From Pseudomonas sp. BSw22131 (GTDB lineage Bacteria > Pseudomonadota > Gammaproteobacteria > Pseudomonadales > Pseudomonadaceae), in assembly GCF_026810445.1 (NCBI RefSeq), contig NZ_CP113949.1, forward strand, positions 5,675,291 through 5,739,290: DNA of 64,000 nt, in the 5' to 3' direction. Both the position numbers and the translations under genes were made by a program. Positions 48,544 through 60,889 of this stretch are shown here, piece after piece (the first letter of the stretch is position 1; every line of letters begins with the position of its first letter). The notes beneath the pieces were generated by a model. It worked only from the letters and a program-made list of their open reading frames with translations, was not told where the DNA came from and made no database searches.

Positions 48544-51183
48544 TTATTGCCTTGGCTGCAGCATTAAAGCGACCAGCGCAGTCCACCCGGTCTGATGCGA
48601 TGCGCCTAAACCCCGCCCATTCTCCCCATGGAAATATTCGTGGAACAGCACCAGATCGCGACTTTGCGGGTCAACCTGAAGCTGTGGATAACCTGACATC
48701 GAAGGGCGTTTACCCGTGTGATCCAGTAGGAACAACCGGCAAATCCTCGCGCTGATCCCATCAGCCACTTCATCCAGAGACGCCAGGTATCCCGAGCCGG
48801 TCGGGAATTCCACCGAAAAATTCTCGCCGTAGTAACGATGAAACTCGCGCAGGGATTCGATCAGCATGTAGTTGAGCGGCATCCAGGTTGGGCCCCGCCA
48901 GTTGGAGTTTCCCCCAAACAGTCTGGATTCTGACTCCGCCGGTTCGTAATCCGCACAGAGCGTGTCGCCATTTACGCGCATGCTGAACGGCTGCGCTGCG
49001 TAGGCCTTGGACAGTGAGCGGATTCCGAAGTCGGAGAGAAACTCTCGTTCGTCGAGCATACGTTTGAGTAAATCCTTGGTTCGCTGACCTCGGAGCAGCG
49101 CCAGAAGCAAGCGGTTACCTTTGCCTGGCTCGGTCCAGCGCGAGACCAGCAGCGCAAGGTCCGGACGATGGTGCAAGAAGCCAAGCAGCCGCTCTTTCAA
49201 GCCTTTGAGCCCTTCGTGCTCGCGCTGTTCAAGCACCCGCACCGCGAACAGCGGTATGAGGCCAACAATGGATCGCAAACGCATCGGCTCGCTGGCGCCA
49301 TCCGGACGGTGCAGGACGTCGTAAAAGAACCCATCCTGGTCATCCCAAAGGCCGTCAGTGCCGCTGCCGACCTGGCTGATCGCGCCCGCGATATAGAGGA
49401 AGTGTTCGAAGAATTTGACCGAAATATCAACATAAACTTCGTTGCGTTTGGCCAACTCCAGCGCGATGCGCATCAGATCCAGCGCATAACTTGCGACCCA
49501 CGCGGTGCCATCAGCCTGATCGAGTTGGTAACCCGGCGCCATGGCTGCGGACCGGTCGAACAGTGCGATGTTATCAAGACCCAGAAACCCGCCCTGGAAA
49601 ATGTTATGGCCTTCGGCGTCCTTGCGATTGACCCATCAGGAAAAATTCAGCAGCAGCTTGTGGAAAATTCGCTCAAGGAAGTCGGCATCACCTTCGCCTT
49701 TTAACGCCTTTTCCATCTGGTAGACCCGCCAACTCGCCCAGGCATGCACCGGCGGATTGGCGTCGTCGAAGCGCCATTCGTAGGCGGGCAACTGACCATT
49801 GGGGTGCATGAAGCGATCCTTCACCAGCAATAACAACTGGTCCTTGGCGAAGTCTGGATCGATGAGCGCAAACGCCACCGCCTGAAACGCCAGATCCCAA
49901 GACGCGTACCACAGGTATTCCCACTTGTCTGGCATGGACACAATGTCGAAATTGCACAGGTGCTGCCATTGGCTGTTGCGAATTTTCGCGCGGCCGGGCG
50001 GCATCGGACCTTGGTTATGATCACCTTCAAGCCAGGCTTTTACATCGAAATAGTAAAGCTGCTTAGACCACAGCAGGCCCGCAAGGGCCTGACGTTGAAC
50101 ATTGCGCGCGTCGGCATCCTTTATCCCGTACTGCAACGCAGCGTAGTAGTCGTCGGCTTCTTTGAGCCGTGCTGTGAATAACTCTCGCGCATCAACTGCC
50201 GCAGCATGCGCGGGCGCAAACCGCAGATACACCACCTCACTCGCATAGCCTTCAAGCGAGAGTAAAAAATGCGCAGCAACGCGAGTGCCCCTGTCGCGCC
50301 GGACTGCATTGGCGTCAATCCCGGTGATGAAGTCGTTGATTCCGTCTTTAAACGGGCCTTGCCCTGGCGATCCGAAAAGCTTCGGCGTATTTGTTTCGTT
50401 TTCGCAAAACAGCCATTCACAGGGTTGGCGGCTCCACGCCGTGACCTGCTTGTCTGTGGTCTGGGGATGACGTGCGTAGACAGAGGTGCCATCAAGTGAC
50501 AGCGAAGGGCGTTCGGCATCACGTCCGAAGCTCCAGGTATTCCGGGCCCAGACGTGAGGCAGTACGTGCAGCCGGGCAGGGCGCTCGGACCTGTTGACCA
50601 CAGTGATACGCATAAAGATGTCGTCGGCGGCTTGTTTGGCATACTCGATGGTCACATCGAAGTAATGATCATCGTTGAACACCCCGGTATCGAGGACTTC
50701 ATACTCAGCGTCGTTCAGTCCCCGCCTCGCGTTCTCGTTGACCAGATCGGCGTATGGGAACGCGGCGTGGGGATATTTGTAGAGCATGCGCATGTAGGAG
50801 TGACTTGGGACGCCGTCCACATGAAAGTACAGTTCCTTCACGTCTTCGCCGTGATTTCCTTCTGCATTATTCAAGCCGAATAACCGGTCCTTGAGGATCG
50901 TATCGCGCTCGTTCCACAGGCCCAGACCCAGGCACCAGTGCTGCGAACGGTCCGAGAAACCCGCCAGTCCATCCTCGCCCCATCGATAAGCGCGGCTACG
51001 TGCGTGTTCGTGGGGGAAGTAGTTCCACGCGTTGCCGTCAGCGCTGTAATCCTCTCTGACCGTACCCCACTGGCGATCACTCAAGTAAGGCCCCCACTCC
51101 CTCCACTGCTCGGCACTTTGTGCGGAAAGGCGCGCACCTTCAACGGTTTCAAGCAGGGTTTTGCGGTCGATGTCGGCAGTCAT
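48544..51183 (-). pseudogene. GH63/MGH1-like glycoside hydrolase interrupted by one in-frame TGA
   Basis: An 879-residue reading frame interrupted only by TGA at 49636-49638, codon 516. Both sides are in the same frame, so this is a nonsense change and not a frameshift. The context is LLNFS-stop-WVNRKD, where family members usually read NFTWWVNRKD; so a Trp TGG became TGA. The first part (residues 1-515) holds the likely acid Asp430 in WYASWDLAF; the second (517-879) holds the likely base Glu in FHEYFHGENG. The truncated product would lack the base. Start ATG 51183 has GGAAGCG upstream. Family members are glucosidase/mannosylglycerate-hydrolase-like. A sequencing error is an alternative. Confidence 0.88.
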
Positions 51184-51445
51184 TGTTCGCTTCCAGATTA
51201 CTGTATATGTCCGGCAGTGCAGGGTGATGTCGCTGCCAAGTGGCACCGGGTCGACGAGCATATGCGTGGGCCCATCATGCTGTCTTCAGATGAAGCGGCG
51301 CCAAGTTTCATAGCGCTTTCATATATCGGATAACTGGTATTAGCGGGTGTGAAACCTTGTGGATAAATGTCTGTGCGAAGCGGTAGTATCAATTTGCTAC
51401 TATCCAGCTAAAATCTAGACCTTACCCGCCCCTCAGGAGCGACTG
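51184..51445. other. Divergent intergenic region glycosidase / GAF-EAL gene
   Basis: 262 bp with two starts facing away, so it must carry both promoters. It contains a perfect DnaA box (TGTGGATAA, 51358-51366) about 80 bp before the GAF-EAL start. No other site was recognised. Confidence 0.5.
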
Positions 51446-53242
51446 ATGCACAGTATTTACCACGACGAGCAGCAACGACTGGCCGCCGTGCACGCCCTAC
51501 AATGGCTTGAAACCGCGAAAAACGAGAACTTTCAACGTATTTGCCGGCTTGCCGCAACCTTCTTCAAGGTGCCAACCGCACTGATTTCGCTTGTTGAAAA
51601 AGACCGTCAGTGGTTTCCAGGCTCCGTCGGCTTCGCTGCGGATGAAACTCCAATCGATCAATCGTTCTGCCGTCATGGCTTGACGCAGCCAGGCGTATTG
51701 GTCGTACCGGATGCGCGCCTTGATGAACGCTTTTCTCGCAACCCGCTGGTGACTGCAAAAGGCGGAATACGCTTTTATGCGGGCGCACCGCTACGGGATC
51801 GCAATGGCCTGGCGCTTGGCAGATTGTGCATCATCGATTCAGAACCCCACCCGTTGACGGCACAAGAACTATCGGCGCTTGAGGATTTTGCCGAAATGGT
51901 CATGGTGCAGATCGAGCAGTGTCAGTTGATGCGATACCGCGACCCGCTGAGCGGGCTGCCTAATCTGTCGCAGTTTCTAATCGATACCAGAGGGTTGCCA
52001 GCCAACAGCAATACTGCACGCTTGGTCATTGTCATCCGGATACAGGACTCTCAATGCAGTACGCCTGCATCGCTGGACGACTGTATCAGTGCCGGCCAGG
52101 AAAGACGCCGCGCGATGGCGATTCGTCTGCGTCATCAACTGGATGGTATCGCTGAGACGTACCAGGTCACCGAGCAGGACCTCTGCGCGGTGCTGAGCTG
52201 CAAAATAGAGCGCAAGCAAGAGCTGTTTCGAGCAGTAATCGCCCTTATCAGTGATCCCGACTCTCAATGCACCACGCGCATTGGCGTCGCGAGCTGCGAG
52301 CAGGGCACGATGACGTCGGCTGAGCTATTGCGCAAAGCCACGCACGCGGTAGAAGTCGCAAGCCGCCGCCAGAGCGACTGGGCTGTTTACGACGAAGCTC
52401 AGGACTCGGCTCAGCGACGTGCTTTCACCTTATTGAGCGACTTTACTGCGGCCATGGACGATGGTGGCTTGTATCTGGATTATCAACCGCGCTTCAGCTT
52501 GCAGGATGGGCGGCTGCTGAGTGCCGAGGCGTTGATACGCTGGCAACACCCTGTTCTGGGCAATATTTCGCCCGCAGAATTTATCCCGCTCATCGAAGGG
52601 GCCGGACAAATCAGCATCGTTACTCGATGGGTCATCAACAAAGCGTTAGCTGAACTCGCCGGGTGGAGCAGCCAGGAGACCCGTCTGGCAATCAATCTGT
52701 CTGCCATGGACTTTGAGTCACTGGACATCGCGCTGACACTAAAAACGGCCTGCAAACGACACGGCATTGCGCCTTCGCGTTTGGAGGTTGAAATCACGGA
52801 GGGTGAGTGGATAAGAGCAAACCCCTTGGTGATTTCGCAGTTGTCAGCAGTGCGTGAACTGGGTGTGGACGTGGCCATCGATGATTTCGGTACCGGCTAT
52901 AGCAACTTTGCTTATCTGCACGAGATTCCTGCCAACGTCCTGAAACTGGACAGGTCGCTGGTCACCGACCTGGAACACAAGCCGCGCAACCGGATTATTG
53001 CGCGGTCAGTGTTTAAACTGGCCCATGAGTTGGGTTACCGCACTGTCGCCGAGGGTATCGAAACCTTTCGCTGCCTGAGCCTCGTGCGTGAATACGGTTG
53101 CCATGAGGCTCAGGGTTACTTCCTCAGCCGGCCATTGCCGCTGGCCTACTACACACGGCCAAGCGACAACATTGCATTGAGTTTCAATCCTTGCAAGCCG
53201 GCGCCCGAGCCAGCTCCTATGGCCACCGCCGTCAAAGCCTGA
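51446..53242 (+). CDS. GAF / degenerate GGDEF / EAL cyclic-di-GMP phosphodiesterase
   Basis: A 598-residue cytoplasmic protein. GAF domain at residues about 20-160 (PTALISLVEKDRQWF to LEDFAEMVMVQIEQ). Residues about 165-320 look like a degenerate GGDEF domain: PLSGLPN start but no GGDEF motif. EAL domain at 330-575 with all catalytic residues: Glu361 (EAL), Asn417, Glu449 (EITE), Asp479-Asp480 (DDFGTGYS), Lys500 (KLD), Glu537 (EGIE), Gln556. It should hydrolyse c-di-GMP. No membrane segment. AGGAGCGACTG precedes the ATG. No partner gene is evident. Confidence 0.92.
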   Translation: MHSIYHDEQQRLAAVHALQWLETAKNENFQRICRLAATFFKVPTALISLVEKDRQWFPGSVGFAADETPIDQSFCRHGLTQPGVLVVPDARLDERFSRNPLVTAKGGIRFYAGAPLRDRNGLALGRLCIIDSEPHPLTAQELSALEDFAEMVMVQIEQCQLMRYRDPLSGLPNLSQFLIDTRGLPANSNTARLVIVIRIQDSQCSTPASLDDCISAGQERRRAMAIRLRHQLDGIAETYQVTEQDLCAVLSCKIERKQELFRAVIALISDPDSQCTTRIGVASCEQGTMTSAELLRKATHAVEVASRRQSDWAVYDEAQDSAQRRAFTLLSDFTAAMDDGGLYLDYQPRFSLQDGRLLSAEALIRWQHPVLGNISPAEFIPLIEGAGQISIVTRWVINKALAELAGWSSQETRLAINLSAMDFESLDIALTLKTACKRHGIAPSRLEVEITEGEWIRANPLVISQLSAVRELGVDVAIDDFGTGYSNFAYLHEIPANVLKLDRSLVTDLEHKPRNRIIARSVFKLAHELGYRTVAEGIETFRCLSLVREYGCHEAQGYFLSRPLPLAYYTRPSDNIALSFNPCKPAPEPAPMATAVKA

Positions 53243-53677
53243 AAGCTCCGGCCCCTTGGAGCGCCTAGACCGCCTGGAAGATGTTCAATAAGAAATGGCC
53301 AGAGCAGTGTGTAAGTTAAACGTCTCTGCCAGTGCGCGGTTTTCCAAGGTGCTAGCCAGCTCCTGAGTGATGCTCCGCATCCCTGATCAAGATCTCCTTA
53401 CCAGGTACTCGGGCGTGGTGCCAGACTGCGAAACTGCTGGGAGACCGTAACCGTCCGGCAAACACGCCTTCCTGACGCCATCGCGTAGGGCGATGGTGCC
53501 CAACTTTTCGGGGTCAGATCAAAATTTAAGCGAACACCATGTCTTGGCTTTGCGGAGCTGGATAGATTAGCTGGCCGGACGGTTACGGCGGACGATAAGT
53601 TTTTTAGTACGCCTCTGGGCAGCACATCTTCCTACCCTCCGACGTCCGCGGTGATAGCGCAATGGGTAGACCCATTG
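53243..53677. other. Gene-free region with 15-bp inverted repeat
   Basis: 435 bp between the GAF-EAL stop and the AraC gene end. It holds a perfect 15-bp inverted repeat and a small hairpin (CCATCGC/GCGATGG, near 53478-53495). No protein or RNA family was recognised. Confidence 0.5.
53445..53588. repeat. 15-bp inverted repeat CCGTAACCGTCCGGC
   Basis: CCGTAACCGTCCGGC at 53445-53459 and its exact reverse complement at 53574-53588, spacing 114 bp. It could be the two arms of a small mobile element remnant or a regulatory pair; it does not share the REP core seen elsewhere. Confidence 0.6.
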
Positions 53678-54616
53678 CTAATGCGACGAGACGTAAATGG
53701 ACGGCGTAGACGGCGCAGGCAGTGCATAGGTCGCCCTCATCCATTCGATCTCTGCGTGGGGCGTTCGCCCAAAGAAACGTTTGAATTCGCGGCTGAATTG
53801 CGAGGCGCTTTCGTAGCCGACATTGAAGGCTGCCGTCGAAGCAGTCATCGCGTTGCGTAGCATCAGCAATCGCGCTTGGTGCAGGCGAGTCGATTTCAGG
53901 TACTGCATCGGCGACAAGTCCGTCACTCTGCGAAAGTGCAGATGAAAACTGGGCACGCTCATACTCGCCTCTTGTGCAAGGGACACAACATCCAAGCGCT
54001 CCTGATAGCAACAGTGGATCTTGCGGATCGCGCGAGTGACCTTACCGAAATGACCCTGACGATTGAGCGCGGCGCGCATTGAACCTCCCTGCTCGCCGGT
54101 TAGGATCCGGTAGTAGATCTCGCGCACCAGCGACGGCCCAAGTATTTGCGCTTCGATCGGATTGCTCATCGCCTCGAGAAATCGCTGCGTCGAGGGGCGC
54201 AGCAAATCGTCCATTGGCGAGGCATACATGCCCTTGGGTTGGGCATCACTTGGCCCCAGAGCTTCATCCACTTGCAGCATCAACTCGCTGGCAAGCTGAA
54301 AATTCAGGCGCATGTAGACCGCTAGCATCGGTTCCGTTTCGCTGGCATCGGTCTCCATGGTGAAAGCAACGGGGACGGAAACCACCAGGTAGTGCTGGGC
54401 GTCGTAAATGTAGACATCATCGCCTAGATAGCCGCGCTTGCGCCCTTGGCACAGGATCACGATACCAGGGTCGTACAAAACCGGAGTGCGAGCCAGCGGG
54501 CGGTTTGAACGCAAAAAGCGAATATCCTCCAACTCGCTCAGATTATAGCCCTCGACCGGCGCGAGCTTTTCCATCAAATGCACCATGCCTGAGGTGCGTG
54601 GATCAGCCTGAGTCAC
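53678..54616 (-). CDS. AraC-family transcriptional regulator
   Basis: A 312-residue regulator. N-terminal AraC_N domain (PF06719-type, from SELEDIRFLRSNRPLARTPV) and two C-terminal HTH motifs (VVSLAQEASMSVPSFHLHFR, FNVGYESASQFSREFKRFFG). The start is GTG 54616, with AGAGGGGAC upstream; the longer frame to 54685 overlaps the SDR gene. This subfamily often sits beside SDR or aldo-keto reductase genes and controls them, as here (22 bp gap, same strand). Confidence 0.88.
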   Translation of the reverse strand: MTQADPRTSGMVHLMEKLAPVEGYNLSELEDIRFLRSNRPLARTPVLYDPGIVILCQGRKRGYLGDDVYIYDAQHYLVVSVPVAFTMETDASETEPMLAVYMRLNFQLASELMLQVDEALGPSDAQPKGMYASPMDDLLRPSTQRFLEAMSNPIEAQILGPSLVREIYYRILTGEQGGSMRAALNRQGHFGKVTRAIRKIHCCYQERLDVVSLAQEASMSVPSFHLHFRRVTDLSPMQYLKSTRLHQARLLMLRNAMTASTAAFNVGYESASQFSREFKRFFGRTPHAEIEWMRATYALPAPSTPSIYVSSH

Positions 54617-54638
54617 TGACGTCCCCTCTGCTTGCCAC

Positions 54639-55472
54639 TCAACCGTCAGTTGAACGGGTAAGTGCTTCCCACTGATCCATCTCACTGGCAGCGCGATTCA
54701 GCTTGTCACGTACCAGCCCAAGCGCATCACTGCCCAACAGTAAGTGTGTCGGTGGCATAGGGCTGGCAATAGCCTGCAACATTGCTAGCGCAGCCTTGTG
54801 CGGATCGCCTAGCTGCTTACCGCTCTTCTGTTCGCGCGCTTTGCGCACTGGATCGAAGCTGGCATCGTAATCGGCAATGCTCCGTGGAGAGCGCTGCATC
54901 GAACGACCGGCCCAGTCAGTGCGAAACGAGCCAGGCGCCACGGCGGTCACAAAGATGTTGAAAGGCAAAAGTTCTTTGCTCAACGTATCGGAGATACCTT
55001 CAAGAGCAAACTTGCTCCCACAATAGTACGCAATACCCGGCATCGTGATTGTGCCACCCATGGAGGTGATGTTAAGGATGTGACCGGCACGACGCTTACG
55101 AAAATAAGGAACGAAAGCCTTAGTTACTGCTACCGCACCAAACACGTTGACGTCGAATTGGCGACGCATCTCCTCCAGCGGCGACTCTTCGAAGATGCCC
55201 TCATGACCGTAGCCGGCGTTGTTAACCAACACGTCGACCGGGCCGTGGGTTGCTTCAATAGCAGCGACTACGCTATCGATCCGGGCGAAGTCAGTGACAT
55301 CCAGAATTACCCCATGAGCATGATCCACTGAGAGCGCCTGAAAGTCCTGCAAAGCGGCTTCACTACGCACGGTACCTATTACACGGTGACCCGCTGCAAT
55401 AGCTTCCTGCGCCAGAGCGTTGCCAAGGCCACTGCTCACCCCCGTAATGAATAGGGTTTTTCTGCTGCCCAT
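54639..55472 (-). CDS. Short-chain dehydrogenase/reductase
   Basis: A 277-residue classical SDR. Cofactor motif TGVSSGLG (10-17), NNAG (84-87), catalytic Ser137 and Tyr150-x3-Lys154 (YCGSK). The Arg in TVRSE favours NADP. TGGAG precedes the ATG at 55472. It is upstream of and on the same strand as the AraC gene, so the pair may be one unit. Substrate unknown. Confidence 0.88.
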   Translation of the reverse strand: MGSRKTLFITGVSSGLGNALAQEAIAAGHRVIGTVRSEAALQDFQALSVDHAHGVILDVTDFARIDSVVAAIEATHGPVDVLVNNAGYGHEGIFEESPLEEMRRQFDVNVFGAVAVTKAFVPYFRKRRAGHILNITSMGGTITMPGIAYYCGSKFALEGISDTLSKELLPFNIFVTAVAPGSFRTDWAGRSMQRSPRSIADYDASFDPVRKAREQKSGKQLGDPHKAALAMLQAIASPMPPTHLLLGSDALGLVRDKLNRAASEMDQWEALTRSTDG

Positions 55473-55828
55473 GGTGAACTCCAATAAGTAGGTACGAGGC
55501 GATGATGTTATCTATCGAAAACCGGGTCACCTATGCCGGTTTGTCTTGGAGCATTGCCTATTCCTATCAGAGTCAACATTTGGATGGGTGAGCGTTTAAC
55601 CACGCAATATAACGTTGGTTTTGCGCTTATCTTAGGCACCCGGTCGGGCGCTGCTCGAGGATCCTAGCCGCCTCGGCGCCTGCTAGACTTATAAAGTACC
55701 GTAATGCACCCGATATACCTCTATGGAGGCGACAGTTCGGAAATGAGTGAAGCTGCTACGGATAGTCCGAGTGAAATGCTTCCGATCTTGTGAGCCTCTG
55801 CCGAGGTGACTTTGCCTGACTCAGACAG
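55473..55828. other. Gene-free region between SDR and IS66 remnant
   Basis: 356 bp with the SDR promoter side. A minus-strand open frame (55721-56059) extends 108 bp from the IS66 homology into it, but this tail has no IS66 likeness. No other feature seen. Confidence 0.4.
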
Positions 55829-56098
55829 ATGCCCACTCATGCGCGCAGACTGGATGAAGCTCATGATCGCCGCCGCTCGTTTGCCGCTGCGCAGCGCCCC
55901 TGCTAAGAGCCGGTTTTTGCGACCAACAGGCCAGGGCCGGTTATGGTTCTCTGCCCAGTTGTTGTCTATGGGTACGGCCCCGTCATTGAGGTAGCGCGAC
56001 AGCGCTGAGCGTTTCAGGTTGTAATCCAAGGCTCTGCTGATGGCTGAGCCTTGGGACACTCAGCTGGGCTGATCATCCAGGCTTGCAGCATATTCATC
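55829..56098 (-). pseudogene. IS66-family transposase (TnpC) C-terminal remnant
   Basis: About 77 residues in one frame read AISRALDYNLKR, GAVPIDNNWAENHNRPW, GRKNRLLAGALRSGKRAAAI and FIQSARMSGH, the distinctive end of IS66 transposase including the IDNN..EN..RPW segment. The stretch immediately before it (LQAWMI, near 56080-56098) is in another frame, so it has a frameshift. Homology stops at 55829 where IS66 would continue (GHDPYAYL). Everything upstream in the element is missing. The fragment sits 60 bp past the gyrB terminator. Confidence 0.85.
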
Positions 56099-56158
56099 AC
56101 CGGTACTGCCTTTTCTTGCCGTATTCGACACCGGAAATCCGGCTCCAGCCCCAATAAA

Positions 56159-56187
56159 AAAAGCCAACCCGATGGGGTTGGCCTTTT
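56159..56187 (-). terminator. Rho-independent terminator of gyrB
   Basis: Perfect 8-bp stem GCCAACCC/GGGTTGGC (56163-56170 with 56175-56182), loop GATG. On the minus strand it is followed by seven T. It lies 28 bp after the gyrB stop. Confidence 0.94.
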
Positions 56188-56209
56188 GATTACTAACAGC
56201 CGTGAAACC

Positions 56210-59735
<3,526 letters not shown>

Positions 59736-59747
59736 CAGCTTCTACTG

Positions 59748-60851
59748 TTACAGGCGCATCGGCATAACGACATAGGCTGAATCGTCGTTGCCCGACTCTT
59801 GGACAAGAGCGCTGCTGTTGGAGTCCGACAGAATCAAGCGGACTTGCTCAGTGGTCATCACGCCCAACACATCAAGCAGGTAGCTGACGTTGAAACCGAT
59901 TTCGAGCGAACCGCCGTCGTAGTCCACGCCGATCTCTTCTTCTGCTTCTTCCTGTTCAGGGTTGTTGGCCTGGATCTTCAGTTGCCCACTCGCAAGTTGC
60001 AGACGAATGCCGCGGTATTTCTCGTTGGACAAGATGGCTGTACGACTGAATGCTTCGCGCAGGGCCTGCCGATCACCCAGAACCAGCTTGTCTCCGCCCT
60101 TGGGCAGTACACGCTCGTAGTCCGGGAACTTGCCGTCCACCAATTTGGAGGTGAATGTGAATTCCCCGGTCGTAGCACGGATGTGGTGCTGTCCCAAGAC
60201 GATGCTGACCATTCCGTCCTGCTCAGTGAGCAACCGCGCCAACTCAAGGATCCCTTTGCGCGGAACGATGACCTGGTGACGATCGGCCTGCTCAATCTCT
60301 GCGGCCATGGAGCACATCGCAAGACGGTGGCCATCAGTGGCAACGGCGCGAAGAGTGCCTGACTGCACTTCAAGGAGCATGCCGTTCAAGTAATAACGAA
60401 CGTCCTGCTGAGCCATTGCGAAGCTGGTGCGCTCAATCAAGCGGCGCAATTTGCTTTGCACCAGATTAAAGGTGAAAGATCCCGGCCCTTCTTCAACAGT
60501 CGGAAAGTCATTGGCAGGCAGGGTAGACAGTGTGAAACGGCTGCGGCCAGCTTTTACAATCAGCTTCTGCTCATCAAGCTTGATATCAATCAATGCGTCA
60601 TTGGGCAGGCTTTTGCAGATGTCCATCAGTTTACGAGCCGGGACAGTGATCTCGCCGGGCTCGGACGCTTCTTCAAGCTGAACACGCCCCACCAACTCGA
60701 CTTCCAGGTCGGTACCCGTCAACGACAACTGCTGACCCTCGACGACGAGGAGAACGTTAGACAGAACCGGCAAGGTCTGGCGGCGTTCGACAACGCCTGC
60801 GACCAGTTGCAGGGGTTTCAACAGGGCTTCGCGTTGAATGGTGAAATGCAT
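59748..60851 (-). CDS. dnaN: DNA polymerase III beta sliding clamp
   Basis: Processivity clamp, 367 residues, three similar beta-clamp domains. The start MHFTIQREALLKPLQLVAG and the terminal VVMPMRL are typical. It follows dnaA by 38 bp. Confidence 0.98.
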   Translation of the reverse strand: MHFTIQREALLKPLQLVAGVVERRQTLPVLSNVLLVVEGQQLSLTGTDLEVELVGRVQLEEASEPGEITVPARKLMDICKSLPNDALIDIKLDEQKLIVKAGRSRFTLSTLPANDFPTVEEGPGSFTFNLVQSKLRRLIERTSFAMAQQDVRYYLNGMLLEVQSGTLRAVATDGHRLAMCSMAAEIEQADRHQVIVPRKGILELARLLTEQDGMVSIVLGQHHIRATTGEFTFTSKLVDGKFPDYERVLPKGGDKLVLGDRQALREAFSRTAILSNEKYRGIRLQLASGQLKIQANNPEQEEAEEEIGVDYDGGSLEIGFNVSYLLDVLGVMTTEQVRLILSDSNSSALVQESGNDDSAYVVMPMRL

Positions 60852-60889
60852 GGTCTAGTCCCTTGCCTTGATAAGCTGCGTTGTCATCA

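Noticed and set aside
48544..49542. Separate 332-residue gene for the C-terminal glycosidase half
   Set aside because: The same frame runs upstream without another stop to the TGA at 49636 and the homology is continuous; it is one broken gene.
49636..49638. TGA read as selenocysteine
   Set aside because: The expected residue is Trp, the position is not a redox site, and no SECIS-like hairpin is obvious right after it.
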